Below, in pieces: positions 1-10,929 of a DNA stretch of 64,000 nucleotides. The DNA comes from Diplosphaera chodatii (lineage: Eukaryota > Chlorophyta > Trebouxiophyceae > Prasiolales > Stichococcaceae), in the NCBI GenBank assembly GCA_032358165.1, contig JAALGY010000062.1, positions 1,763,639-1,827,638 of the forward strand. The letters are read 5' to 3'. The translations under genes were made by a program, and so were the position numbers. A model generated the notes under the pieces. The model worked only from the letters and a program-made list of their open reading frames with translations, did no database searches and was not told the DNA's origin. Every line of letters starts with the position of its first letter. Positions within the stretch are counted from its first letter, which is position 1.

Positions 1-1
1 G

Positions 2-82
2 GGCGCGGGGTCGGCGGGCCGCCACTCCGGCTCCAGCACCAACAGCAACCACAGCAACCAGACCAGCATCCAGGGCCACTGA
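2..82 (+). CDS. Terminal exon of a gene entering from the left
   Basis: The window opens in an open + strand frame that ends at a TGA at 80-82. The visible peptide is low in complexity, rich in Ser, Gly, Asn and His, and ends in QTSIQGH. Only about 26 residues are visible, so no family can be named. It reads like the disordered tail of a larger protein. The next few hundred bases lack a convincing exon, which fits a 3' untranslated region. Confidence 0.4.
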   Translation, partial: GAGSAGRHSGSSTNSNHSNQTSIQGH

Positions 83-1225
83 TGCCGCCCCGCACAACGG
101 CGCGAGCGGCTGTGCTTGTGGCAGCTGGCCAGTGGCTCATGTGGAGAAAACGCTTGGGGATACGCGCCACACAGTGGAGCAGCCGATCTCGAGTGGCAGT
201 GCTGCTGCGCTCTCAACAGCGGCTACAGCAGCTGAGGAAGCCTCATGCCACTGCGCAACCGCTGCGGTGCCGGCAAGTGCACATCCCTGACATCAGCTCT
301 GCACAGCGGCAGCAGCCAAACTAGGGCATCACTTGTCAGCTGTGCAGTGTTGCAGCCACCGGACTGGCATACATCATGTGCTATTCGAACCATGATAACA
401 TTACTGGGCATGGGCAAGGGTTTGACTGAAGGGGGACTGCTCGGAGGTGTTGCTCTGGGGTTGGTGATGTGCGGCAACCTGCCCCCGGGTGCAATCAGAC
501 ACCGAAAGGCAGCCAGGGCAGTCCCGGCCATCAGGGAGTCGTTTTGCTATGACTATTCATGCTGAGGCTGCCTGCAGCCGCGCAGGCAGCCTGCAGCGGC
601 TTCTACAAGAAGCAACACGATGTCTGTTTGGCGGCAGTGTGGGAAGGCGCCAGGTCTCCGAGACCACTAGAGGCCAGTCGGGTGGATCTTGCTCCGATTT
701 TGAATAGGTTTGACAGTAGAACCCTTTGTTTTGGCCAGAACAGAGTCATGTGACCTCTCCATAAACTGGGCGTGCTTACAACTGACAGCAAAGCGGCAGC
801 GGTTAACCCTCCTATGCCCAACGCCCAGCCATAAACTCCCCCTCCCCAGGTCTATCTTCCTTGCTCAGTACAGCTGCAGAGAAGGGGCAGTGCGGGGCCA
901 TTGCTGATGTGATGGCGCTCGCTGCAGTGGAGCAGCAAGTGCGCCAGATGTATCTGCAGGATCGCCACTGCCGCGGGCAGACGTGTCCGCGGCGGCGGCA
1001 CGCTGCAAAGGCTCTGCTGTTGCGTCCTCCTGCATGGCAGCAGGGCCTCAGATTGCTGGGGTCGCCATGGTGGCATATCATATTTGGGATCTGCAGGACG
1101 ATCACGGGCAGGTCAGCTCAATGCCACACTGTCATCACGGGCTTGGTGTTCCTGCACACAAACGATCCCACTCCAGCCTTCCTTTCAAACCAAACACAGC
1201 AGACTGCCTTTCTGCTGTTCTCCAA
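83..1225. other. Non-coding stretch between convergent genes
   Basis: The open frames on either strand here are short and have the mixed Cys/Arg/His/Ala-rich composition typical of chance frames in GC-rich DNA. I see no exon with flanking splice sites and no repeat. The stretch most likely holds the 3' untranslated regions of the + strand gene ending at 82 and the - strand gene ending at 1226. Confidence 0.4.
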
Positions 1226-3041
1226 CTAGTGAGTGGTCACCTCCAGCATGCGCCGCCAGGCCTGCACCAGGAACTCGGCGCCCTCCGCCACCGCCGTGAA
1301 CACATGCTGCACACATCTGGCGAGCCGCACATCAGGCGCTGTGGGACCTCAAACTCCAAGGTGAGCTGCGATGGCTTGTGGCAGTTTGCACCCATGCGTC
1401 AGATTCCGACGAGCGCATGACTTCACACGCCACTGTGAGTGGAGGGCACCGTACCCTGCGCAGGGGCAGCACAGCCGCCCCGATCTGGGAGCCGAGCAGC
1501 AGCGGCGCGGTCATGGGGTACTGTGCCAGGTACGCCATCGTCAGCAGCATGCCCCGCAGGTCCGGCCCCGCAGCCAGCCGCCTGTGAACAAGGAGTGGTA
1601 TGCTGTCTACATCAGTTGAGTGCCTGTACGGAACACATAGTCATCACACGTCCCTTGAAGGACGCAAATGCTTGCGCAGCTGCATCCAGCCAAACATCAG
1701 CACTGTCTGCCTGGGCTCGCCGGGTGTCCAACCCTGAAACTGCTGCTGCGACTCACTGCAGGTTGTTGGCGATGGTCCTCAGGTCCTGCACCCGCGTGTC
1801 AGCACTGAACGGAGCCCCGGCGGCCGCCGCCGCCGGCATGTTGATGCCAGCCGCGGCGCGGGCAGCAGCAGGTGCCGCTGCTACTGGCGAGCAGCCGGGC
1901 ACCATCACCGCAGGCACTGCTGGTGCGGGAGCACCCGTCACAGCGTCGCCAGCTGCGGCGGCTGCAAGGCTGGTCGGCCCGGGGCTGTGCGCGCCCGGCC
2001 GCAACGCTGGCCGACTCGCCGCGGCCGGGTGCGGTGCTGAGCCGCTGCCGCGGCGCAGGCCGGCCACTGAGGGCACCAGGAACAGCGGCACCGCGACGCC
2101 GCCTGCACCTTGCGATCTGCAGTATTTTGTCTTTGATGGTAGGAAGCTGGTCACATGTGCTCGCTCAATCAGATACACTCCATGATTGTGTTTGAGTACG
2201 CGCTGCACCTGCCATGTGCACCTTCAGCATCAGGGGACCAAGCCCGTTTGGAGAGTGCCCTGGCAGCCTGCTGGTTCCAGGAGTCGTCCTGCAGTTTGCA
2301 GAGGCACAGGGCCTTCAACTCAAGGCACGCAGCAGGCGGCACTCGCGGTGCATGGGATTGGATGTGGCAGGGTATACCAGCATAGCATATTGGTACAAAC
2401 GAGGCTCACGTTTGCCGAGTTGCGCAGCAGGATGTGGCGCAGCTGCGGCGCCTTGGCCAAGTAGGCGGGGGGCGGCTGGAAGTATGAGGCATCATGTGCG
2501 CTGCCTGGCGGCGGACGCAACATTGCGCACAGTATTTCTGGTGCTGCGAGACCGTATTGCATGTCACTGAGCAATATAAGAACAAGCATTGTCCTCTGTT
2601 CCAGCATGTCGACCATGCAGGCGTCAGCCACACCGTCATCTAAGAAATGCCTTTCTTCCGGTTGAGAGAGCAGCCGACCTATATATCATGAGATACAACT
2701 GACAGTGTACCTGCCACCGCCAGGCGCCTGATGTATATGAGAGAGGGGGGCTGCAGGAAAACAGGCTCCTCCCTAGCTGCAGGAGCATCGGGACTCACAT
2801 CAGGAGTGCCCTCATAGTTAGGTGCAGCTACATCAGGGCTGCTGTGGATGGCTTGCTCTGGTTCGACAGCCGACGTGCACACTGATTGACGACCTTCTGA
2901 GATGCCTGTTGCATGACACCTGGACACAGCTGCAGCAGGAGCGCATGCGCTGTCGGCATGACCGCCACATGCACCTCCACAGGCTGTTGCGCTGCCAGCT
3001 GCGGCCAGTGAGGTGGCTGCTGGGACGGCCTGCGATGCTGC

Positions 3042-3100
<59 letters not shown>

Positions 3101-4231
3101 AGCAGGGTGATTTGGTGCCTCTGGCTGCCGGTCTGCAGGGCCGAGCTGCACAGGCTGCCCGTGCTGCAAGCCCACCTGCTGCTGCCGTGGCTGCGGTCGC
3201 CAGCGATGCGCGGTCGTATGCAATGCTGAAACCCGGGAGGGCGTGGGCACCTGCAGCTGCGGTGGGGCATCGGGGCGCTGAGGAGGTGCCGCTGCAGATA
3301 GAGCAACCGTGGGAACCTCGGCTGCAGGAGCTGACGATGCCGGCTGGGAAGCTGCCACTGATGTGGCTTTCGGCTGCCTCTGGCGTCGCCTGTGCAGCGG
3401 CCGTTGTTGCCAGTGGTCATGCGCCAATGCCCTGCCATCAGAAAGCTGGATGTGGCTTACGCTCCGGCAAGGCATCCAGATTCGAGGCAGCCACAGGCTC
3501 TCTGTCCTCTCATAACTATGGCAAGGGTCAATGTGACCATCGGAAGTGATGGTTATAATGCCGTGGCCACTGAGTAGTGCACCTGTTGCAGGCGCCGACA
3601 TGTTGCGGCAGCTTGCTGCACACTTGCGAACGCGCGCAGCCCTGATGACGCTGATTGTTGTCGTCTTCGTGTGGCTCGATGTGTATCGTATCATATTAAA
3701 CATCGCTCAGAACAAAGTCCCCTGGTTGCGGGCCTGCGGTGTGACGGTGCTCCCGGTGTCTGTGGCTGCTCTTGCGACGCAGCAGCTGACTGCACCTGCA
3801 CCGACCAGATCATCTTCATATCTCAGCATCAGGAACTCCCGCGCATGCAGCACCACGCCTGCGATGGTCGATGTCAGTCCCAGGATGGTGTCGAGGGCAT
3901 TTGCATGCATTGCACTAGATGCACTACATCGGCAAGGTGACGGCGATGCAGTTGTGTGATGTGTCGCACAATATCCCAGGCCTTTTCTGCTCTTTGTGAA
4001 CTACCAACGAGCTGCTGTCATGGTGTGCAATGCGCACTTGGTTGTTCCGAGGATGTGTGTCTGATTGAAACGCTTCCTACAGGATGTGCAAATGCCCGAC
4101 GTTCTGGACCGCGTGATGTTTGTGCTGCTCAAATCATCTATGAGACGTTGATTGAGCAGCAGATCGCACACCTTCAACTTGATCGCGGACTCATGCACAA
4201 TTGATCTCTCGACCGTTACACCGTTTGCCAT
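1226..4231 (-). CDS. Glutamine-rich protein of unknown function
   Basis: This is a multi-exon - strand gene I cannot assign to a family. A possible first exon at 4231-4079 starts MANGVTVERSIVHES and contains KLKVCDLLLNQRLIDD. A second at about 3910-3780 carries NALDTILGLTSTIAGV. A large exon around 3430-2830 is rich in Gln, Pro and Ala and holds about 20 consecutive glutamines. Later exons include one ending DLRTIANNLQ near 1755 and one with MLLTMAYLAQYPMTAPLLLG near 1510. The last exon, at about 1310-1226, ends QAWRRMLEVTTH and a TAG. The Gln/Pro/Ala composition resembles transcriptional coactivators such as Mediator or TAF subunits, but no diagnostic domain is visible, so that is only a guess. 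Intermediate exon borders are uncertain. The gene is divergent from the kinase gene, whose start lies about 360 bases away. Confidence 0.45.
3035..3101 (-). repeat. CAG/CTG trinucleotide repeat encoding polyglutamine
   Basis: The + strand shows an almost pure CTG run, interrupted once by TTG. Read on the - strand this is CAG with one CAA, giving about 20 glutamines in the open frame of the Gln-rich protein. The other frames would give polyserine, or polyalanine or polyleucine from the + strand. The glutamine frame is preferred because it is embedded in a long Gln/Pro-rich open frame. Such runs are length-polymorphic by replication slippage. Confidence 0.85.
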
Positions 4232-4587
4232 GCGTGACAGGCTGTCTGGTAAGTTGCATCATCAATGCAAATTCCTGGCACGCCCACTGGGCGAGTGGGC
4301 TGTAGGCACCCAAACAGGGTGCATGCTGGACTGGGGGCGATTCACTCTGCCCCTTGGCATCCCGCCGCTGCATTATGCTACGGTGCGTCTGAGTGTCCAA
4401 CTTGTTCCCACAGTGGGGCTCTGCATGCTGGAGTGACAGCTCACAGTCCCGCGTCAAGTTGGTGGGCACAGCTGAGCCTGTGCGACTCCTTGTTAACACT
4501 GGACAGGTGCTGCTGAGAGCAAGTCGCGAACTGCTGCGGCGACAGCAAGCAGCCGGGCTCTGCAATGCTGCGCTGACTCATGTCAAC

Positions 4588-7500
4588 ATGGCAACCGGCA
4601 CCACGCTGAGCCTGGCGCTGGGCATCCCCCTCGCCGTGGTGTCGATCCTCCTGGTCATCAAAACGGGTGCGGCGTACTGACGTTGAACATGTGCAACGTT
4701 ATGGCAGATCCGCACAAGCGCCTGGCCGAACTATCTGCCGGATGTCCATGACGCAAGCGTGCCTCGCTGCTGTTCCACTGCTGCTCTGATCTCACCTCAC
4801 TGCACCATCCTGTTGGCACTGCAGTCATACTCTGCCGGCTGCTGATCTACCGCACCAGGAAACTGCGAGCGGCGCATGCACAGTGGTCGGCACTGGGCAT
4901 TGGCGACTGGGAGATCAGCAAGTCGGACGTCAAGTACGTGCAATGATCACAGCTGGAGCTTGCCTTACGCCTGACCCTGAGCCTGCTGAAGCCTGATACT
5001 ACCTGACAAGCTGCACTCCCCAGATACCTGCAGGTGACACGAACATTTGCTTGCTTCCACTTCCCGACTGCATGCTGACATTGTGTTGCTGCTGGCAGGG
5101 TAGCAACAGATGTGGAGGGTGGGGACATAGTCCTAGGACGCGGCACATTCGGCTTGGTGCTGGAGGGCATCAAGGGCGGTGTGCAACCCGTGGTGAGCTG
5201 CTACGCTAAGCGCACGGGAATGCAAGCAGGTTGCCAGTCTGCAGTTTGTGACCTGGGGTGCTCAGAGCCCCCAAGATGCTGACCTCCTTGCGAATGTCGT
5301 GATAGGCCATCAAGACTATGAGTCGCAGCGGGGACCGGACCTCGGAGGTGGCCTTTATCCGAGAGATTGCAATGCTCAAGTGCGCAATGCAACCCAATGC
5401 TGCCCTGCAGAGCCAACCTGCAGTGCACGCCCTTGCTGTCCGATGGCACTATGGATGAGATTCTGACTATTCGAAGCAGGACTTCGCAGGCTCAGCGGGT
5501 GGACTGTTGACGCAGGTATCTAAGCCGGGATCGTAACATCGTGCAGTTCTACGGTGCCTGCGTGCAGAGCAGCAGCATGCTGCTGGTTGCAGAGCTGATG
5601 GAGGTAGGGACACTCCGAGGTGCTGAAATGCCCACATGCCCTGTTGGTTTCGCAGCCGGCTGCACCACGCTTGTCTTCCAGCTGCCCGCAAGCGCTCAAG
5701 CAACATCCCTGCAGCAACACAAGTGTCCAAGAGCATGTCTTATACATCGCGTTGCCGCTGCAGGGTGGCGATCTGCGCACAGCCTTGAACAATGACACAA
5801 CGGGACACTTTTCCTGGTGGCAGCAAGGTGTGGCCAGTCGTGCTCTGTGGACTATGCTACTCTTCATGCTTCATATTCAGCAGACGGCACCAGCAAGGAG
5901 TGGGGAGGGATGCATGTCAATCAAGGATGCAACGAAAACCTGCCACATGTAGCACAGGCAAGGGCATCGCCGTGGATGTGGCGCGTGGCCTGGCGTTCCT
6001 GCACAGCTGCGGTGTCATCCACCGCGACATCAAGTCCCGCAATGTGCTGCTGACCGAGGTATGGGGTCGAAGCATGCATGCTTTATGCACTGGTGCACGC
6101 ATGTTTTGGCGGGAGCAGTAAACCGTTGTCAGTGATGTAGACTTTTTGCAGCTGACCAAGCTGACGGACGCAGTGGTCATCTGCCCATGGTCATACAGAC
6201 CACAGTGCACAATATGCTTGGGGCCCTGTTGCAGTCCGGAAGGGCGAAGATTGCTGATGTGGGGCTCGCAAAGATGGCAGGCGGCGATTGCCAGCCGCAC
6301 CGTGATCAGGTGCTTCCTAGCTTGTGTGTACTGATGTCAAAACCATCATCACCAATCAGTGCCAGGTGACAGCAATGCACCGCGCTCTGCAATTTGCACC
6401 CATATCACCTCTGGTGTGAGCAGCACGCACTGATGGACAAGTCACTTGTGTATTGTCTAGGTGTTCGGCACCCTGTCCTGGGCAGCTCCCGAGGTTCTGA
6501 TGGGGGAAAGGTGCGAAGGCCATGCTGACCGCAGTCTGCAGGCCAATCACAGATCCGTCAGCTGGAAGCAAGTTGAGTTCGATGGAATGTGTATACTGCA
6601 GGGCTAGTGAGAAGGTTGATATATATGCGCTGGGCGTTGTGCTGTGGGAGATCTGCACCGGTATCATGCCATCGGTGCGACCACTTGAACCATCATTGGC
6701 TGGCGTTGCACTGTCCGCGTGCTTGATGAAGCCTGACCATGTATGCTGCGCACCAGCGCCATGTTCCACAGCTGCGCTGCAGCATCCTGTCGGCCTGCTG
6801 CATGAGTGCGCCTGTGTCTGTGGCATGCAGCGCGGCGGCATCAGGGAGGTGCAGCCCGATGAGGCTCCACCGGCGGTGGCGATGCTGATCGCCACCTGCA
6901 TGCATCTCGAGCCCCTGTGCCGGCCCTCAGCCCGCGAGGTCTGCCGGTGCGCCACATGCCTCTGCTGTACTGCTGCAGTGCCCGCAAGGCATACTCCCTG
7001 GGCTTCCAGGTGAAGACTCGTCCGCTGAGCAGGCTGCAAGCCTGACTTCTGGTCAACCAGGCGAAGCAGCAGGCCATACTCCAGACGCAAGTTCATGTGC
7101 ATATGGCAGCTCACAGCTGTGTTGCTGAGATGGTTCCTCAGCGCGGCACCGGACCAAGCCCCTGGCTGTCCTCTCTGCAGGATGCTGTACAAGGCGGCAC
7201 CAGTGTGGCAGGAGCCGCCAGATGTGCACGAGCTGCTGGATGTGTCCGCCCCTGACATCTCAGCAGACACGGTTTGTGGACTCTTCCTTTGCTCATACCT
7301 TTGCAAGCAAGCATGCAAGTGCCCACGGTGGTGATCGCCTGCGCTTGACTCACTGTCTTCGAGTCTGCATAGAACCGCATCTTGTTGCCACGTGCCACAC
7401 TGGTTTCCGAACGCGTGAAATAGCATCCATTCTCTTCACATCTGGAAGCAATATAAGGACAGGCACATGATGCCCGTGATCATCCAATACGTGGTGTCAT

Positions 7501-8399
7501 GCAGTGCAGAATAGCTTCGCTGCCTGCTCGGCTTGCATGCCACCAAGCAGCCACCTTAAGCGATGTGCAGATGGACGGACGTGACTCTGACTCGATTCCT
7601 GCTGCAGGATCTGCTGCCCCCGGTAGTGAGCGGCAGCACCAAGCCCCCCGCAGCGGGAACTGCTGACGCTGACCGCCAGCTCACCGATCGCCTGGCTGCT
7701 GAAAAGCCGCAGCTGCAGGTGTTGATTGATATTGCACAGCGCCACCTATCCTGTGATCACGCTTAACGTGCTCATGACATGTAGCAGACCACGCACGACC
7801 TCCCATGATGCAAAGACGGAGCCATTGTGGATGCTTGAGTACAAACAGACTGCTGCAGGGCCTGATCCGGGGCATCCGTGCCCGGCTGGAGGCCACACGC
7901 AGCGCTGACAGCAGCAGCAGCGGCACCAAGGCCACACTCATCAGCCGCACCTCGAGCAGCGGCGGCACGCCTAATCCGCCTGTGGAAGGCAGCGTTGCAC
8001 AGGTAGGCTCCCTGTGGGTGGTCTTCGCACGCGGTTCCAGATGTTGCACAGGCTGGTGGGTGCTGATATACTGTGTTCCTCGCTTGTCAGGAGGCGGAAG
8101 TACCAAAGCCAGGCTGGTGGTCTCGTCTCCGCTTGTGGCTGTCCACGCCCTCCCAGTGGCGTGGCGGCGGCAGAGTGGCAGACCTGGGCGGCGGCAGCCA
8201 GCTGGATGCTGGCAGTGCTGAGAGACGCAGCAGTGAGTGGGAGACGATGCCGACAGTGCGCCGGGCCAATGTGGCAAAGCGGCTGGCAGCGCCGCCACCG
8301 CTGCATGCCAGCAGCATAGTGCCCAGCGCCGATGCAGGTACCGAGCAGGGTGATGCTGCTGCAATAGCAGTGGAAGCCGGGCAAGCAGCAGACGTCTAA
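4588..8399 (+). CDS. Membrane-anchored TKL-type protein kinase
   Basis: About 14 exons join in phase into a kinase. The N-terminus is a hydrophobic segment ([17 protein letters not shown], continuing after an intron into VILCRLL) followed by basic YRTRK, so it is a single-pass membrane anchor. The kinase domain then follows in order: [12 protein letters not shown] (glycine loop, 5099-5192), VAIKTM (ATP-binding Lys, 5306), IREIAMLK (helix C), [10 protein letters not shown] (5516-5603), [11 protein letters not shown] (catalytic loop, 5958-6058), IADVGLAK (6235-6309), [14 protein letters not shown] (6461-6511) and [13 protein letters not shown] (6602-6674). The distal lobe includes CRPSAREV (to 6946). 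The DFG motif reads DVG, but Lys, Glu, HRD Asp and metal-binding Asp all remain, so it should be active. A Ser/Gly/Pro-rich tail of about 200 residues (7608-8399) ends in TAA. The start at 4588 is the last Met before the anchor. An ectodomain upstream is not supported but cannot be excluded. Confidence 0.85.
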
Positions 8400-8792
8400 C
8401 GGTGGCAACATAGTGTAAGGGGTGCACTGTATTGAGGCGTGATAAGGCGTGCACCAAACATCCCGAGTACCCGACGAGGACACAGCCTGTGGGCTTGATG
8501 AGATGTTGCCAGACTGATGCTCACCACTCTTGATCTGAAATCATGGTCTAAGTGTCCTGCTCTAACTGTGTCAAGATGCAAACGCAAGCAGTGCCTCAAC
8601 AATGTGTTGATCGCATGACGAAGGGTCTGCAGCTTGCATAGTTGTTCAATTGTCTCAAGGGTGTGGTGACCTGTCATCCGCCCCGCTCACATGATGATCC
8701 CATTGCGCCGGGTCACTGAGGTGCAATGCTCCCTTGCTGTCCACCAAGACTGCCGTCATAGAACGCCCGTTCGAGGCAACGCCAGTCGCAAG

Positions 8793-9866
8793 TCACCGCA
8801 GCTTGCCCTTGGCGGTCCCATTGGCGAAGGAGCCGCGGGGCTTCTTCACGCCTGCGGGCACGCCGATGCCCGGGAGGCCGAAGCCGCCGGCCGTGCCGTT
8901 CTGGATGCTGGCCTTCTTCAGCGCCAGCGCGAAGTTCACCAGCGTATCATTCTCGTCGACCACCTGCAGCAGGGGCAATCTGGTTGCAGTTGCACTTTGC
9001 ACTGGCTGATGCTGTACATCACGTAACCAGCCAGAACAAGTGAGCATGGCCCACCCCGACGTCATGCAATCGCCGTGTGCAAGACAGCAGGCCAGGCTGT
9101 GCAGAAATTGGGCCGGCGAGCATGAGCGGGTTGAACAAGGCAGCCGCAAAGGTCTGCTACAGGGTAGGGGCTGCGCACGTAGTGCTGGAAGTGGCGTGCC
9201 ACGGCGGGCATCAGGTCCTCCTTCTTGGCGCCCGGCCCCGCGTCGCCCAGCTTGTAGTGCTGCCTGTACCGCCGTAGCGATGCTGCCTGCTCGTGTGGAG
9301 GAGCCCAGCGGTCAGAAGACCATGTGCGAGAAGCACGGAATTTGCTATGCTGTTGTGACCGCTGGCCGCAAGTCTGACCTTTGCAGGCATGTGGCGCATG
9401 CAGCACGTCGTGCTGCCTGAACTGAGCGAGGCATGCTGTTTACAGCTGTTCTGATAATCACAAGGGCTATGCGCTGTGCGTGACCAGACCCACGTCAAGT
9501 TTGCTGAGGTCGACGCGGGGGTTGGTGCGCCGGGTGGAGGCGCGCTGGGCCGGTATGGGAGCCGTCGGCAACTGCAGGCAATGCATCACGTGTCGCGTCA
9601 GGGGACCGTCCGAGCGTGGCACGCCAGCAGCACTGCATGCAGCTGCATGCCGGAGCCACATGAACCGGCAGGCGCAGCTCGCATGGCACTTTGCATCGCA
9701 CGACAGGCACTGGGTGGCGGAGCCTGGAAGGACTCGTCACACTTCATCGCAAGCAAGCGCGGGCTGCACGCACCTCGAGGTCCTCGTCATCGCTGGACAT
9801 GCCATCGTGCAGGTCCCTGGTGGCCACCTGCCTGCCAGACACCTTGCGCTTGCCGAGGTGCGCCAT
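8793..9866 (-). CDS. SAP30-like Sin3/histone deacetylase complex subunit
   Basis: Four exons join in phase 0 to give about 149 residues: 9866-9774, 9571-9494, 9286-9179 and 8963-8793. The protein starts MAHLGKRKVSGRQ, has an acidic SSDDEDLE patch, then VDLSKLD and SLRRYRQHYKLGDAG. The match to the SAP30 Sin3-binding domain continues with KKEDLMPAVARHFQHY and VVDENDTLVNFALALKK. SAP30 proteins bridge Sin3 and the RPD3-type histone deacetylase in a nuclear corepressor. The zinc-finger module of animal SAP30 is absent, as expected for the SAP30-like plant and fungal forms. The C-terminal tail is Gly- and Lys-rich. The gene is convergent with the kinase gene (394 bases between stops). The family call is firm because the Sin3-binding segment is continuous across two introns. 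Confidence 0.88.
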
Positions 9867-10929
9867 GCTGCCCGTTCCTGCGGTTCAGATGTGCAACAAG
9901 GTTCAGGCCAGACTCCCCTGCCGCTCTGTGCTCTGCCAGGGCCAAAAGCTGGCCCACGAAGCGGGTTGATCAGTGTCTTCAACCACTCGAAGAGCCTAGA
10001 AGGGCGCCTTGGGCTGCCTTAACGTGGATCGGGCACAATGAGGGGCTATACACAGGCGATAGCACCCAACATGCGGTGTTCAGACCGCTGTTACGGGCTG
10101 AAACGCACGAAACATTGGCCAGCCCAGCTTCGTGCCCACCGCCGTTGGCCCGCAGCACGGGCAGCCGGGTGTGTAAAACTCGCACGGGAGGCAAGCTGCA
10201 AGGCACATGCACGTCCCAAGGGCGCTACACCCTGCCCTGCCGCTGCTCAGCGCGTCACCAGCGGTCACGGGACCGTCGGCAGCGAGCTCGGCACACACAG
10301 CAGCCGGCTCGCCGTGCGTGCAGGGACCGTACCTGAGGGGGTGAAGCACACAGCCGGAAGATGTCCCCGGACGAGCTCACTCTGCGCCCGCGCGCGGTGT
10401 CGGAGCCGTGTTCAAGGGTCGCTGCACGGCTCTCCCACCGACCTGCACCCATGAGCGCGGTCACGACTGAAGAAGGTCGCCGGTGCTGTGTTGCAGCAGA
10501 GTGCGATGTGTTGGGACATCATACACCAAACACCGGGGCACGGGCACGAGTGAGGCTGTTTGTGCGGTGCACAAACACTTTTCCGTCGGACCGCACTGAG
10601 CAAGCATTTCGGACCATGGCCGACATTCCAGCAGTCCATGCCACACAACGCTATAATAACCGCCAACGTCTCACCTGTTGTGCTTTGCGACGTGTGTTGG
10701 CAATGGAGCTGCGCAGAGCAGCGCATGGTGCGGACCCAGCAGCCCTGCCCTGTAGCTGTCACGTGCTGCTGCCGTCAGCATTACGCATGGTGTGATCGCG
10801 ATGGAGACTCCGACGACTTGCACAGTTGAGCTTTGTTGGCCCCCTTGAAGTGCCTCGAGCTTCAAGCTGCTGACACCCTGCTTCACGTTGCACCAATCCA
10901 ATAGGATCCGAAGGCACCCAGCAAATTTA
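9867..10929. other. Intergenic stretch between two - strand genes
   Basis: This roughly 1 kb stretch lies upstream of the SAP30-like start and downstream of the HDEL stop of the ER chaperone. Open frames occur on both strands but are Arg/Cys/Ala-rich, lack family motifs and lack consistent splice signals. It probably contains the chaperone 3' untranslated region and the SAP30-like promoter. No repeat or RNA gene was recognised. Confidence 0.4.

Noticed and set aside
3013..3549. + strand polyalanine open frame over the CTG repeat
   Set aside because: It is the shadow of the CAG repeat; the - strand Gln/Pro-rich frame is longer on both sides and more protein-like.
5306..6511. Kinase as a pseudokinase because of DVG
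   Set aside because: The metal-binding Asp, HRD Asp and VAIK Lys are all present; only the Phe of DFG is changed, which active kinases tolerate.
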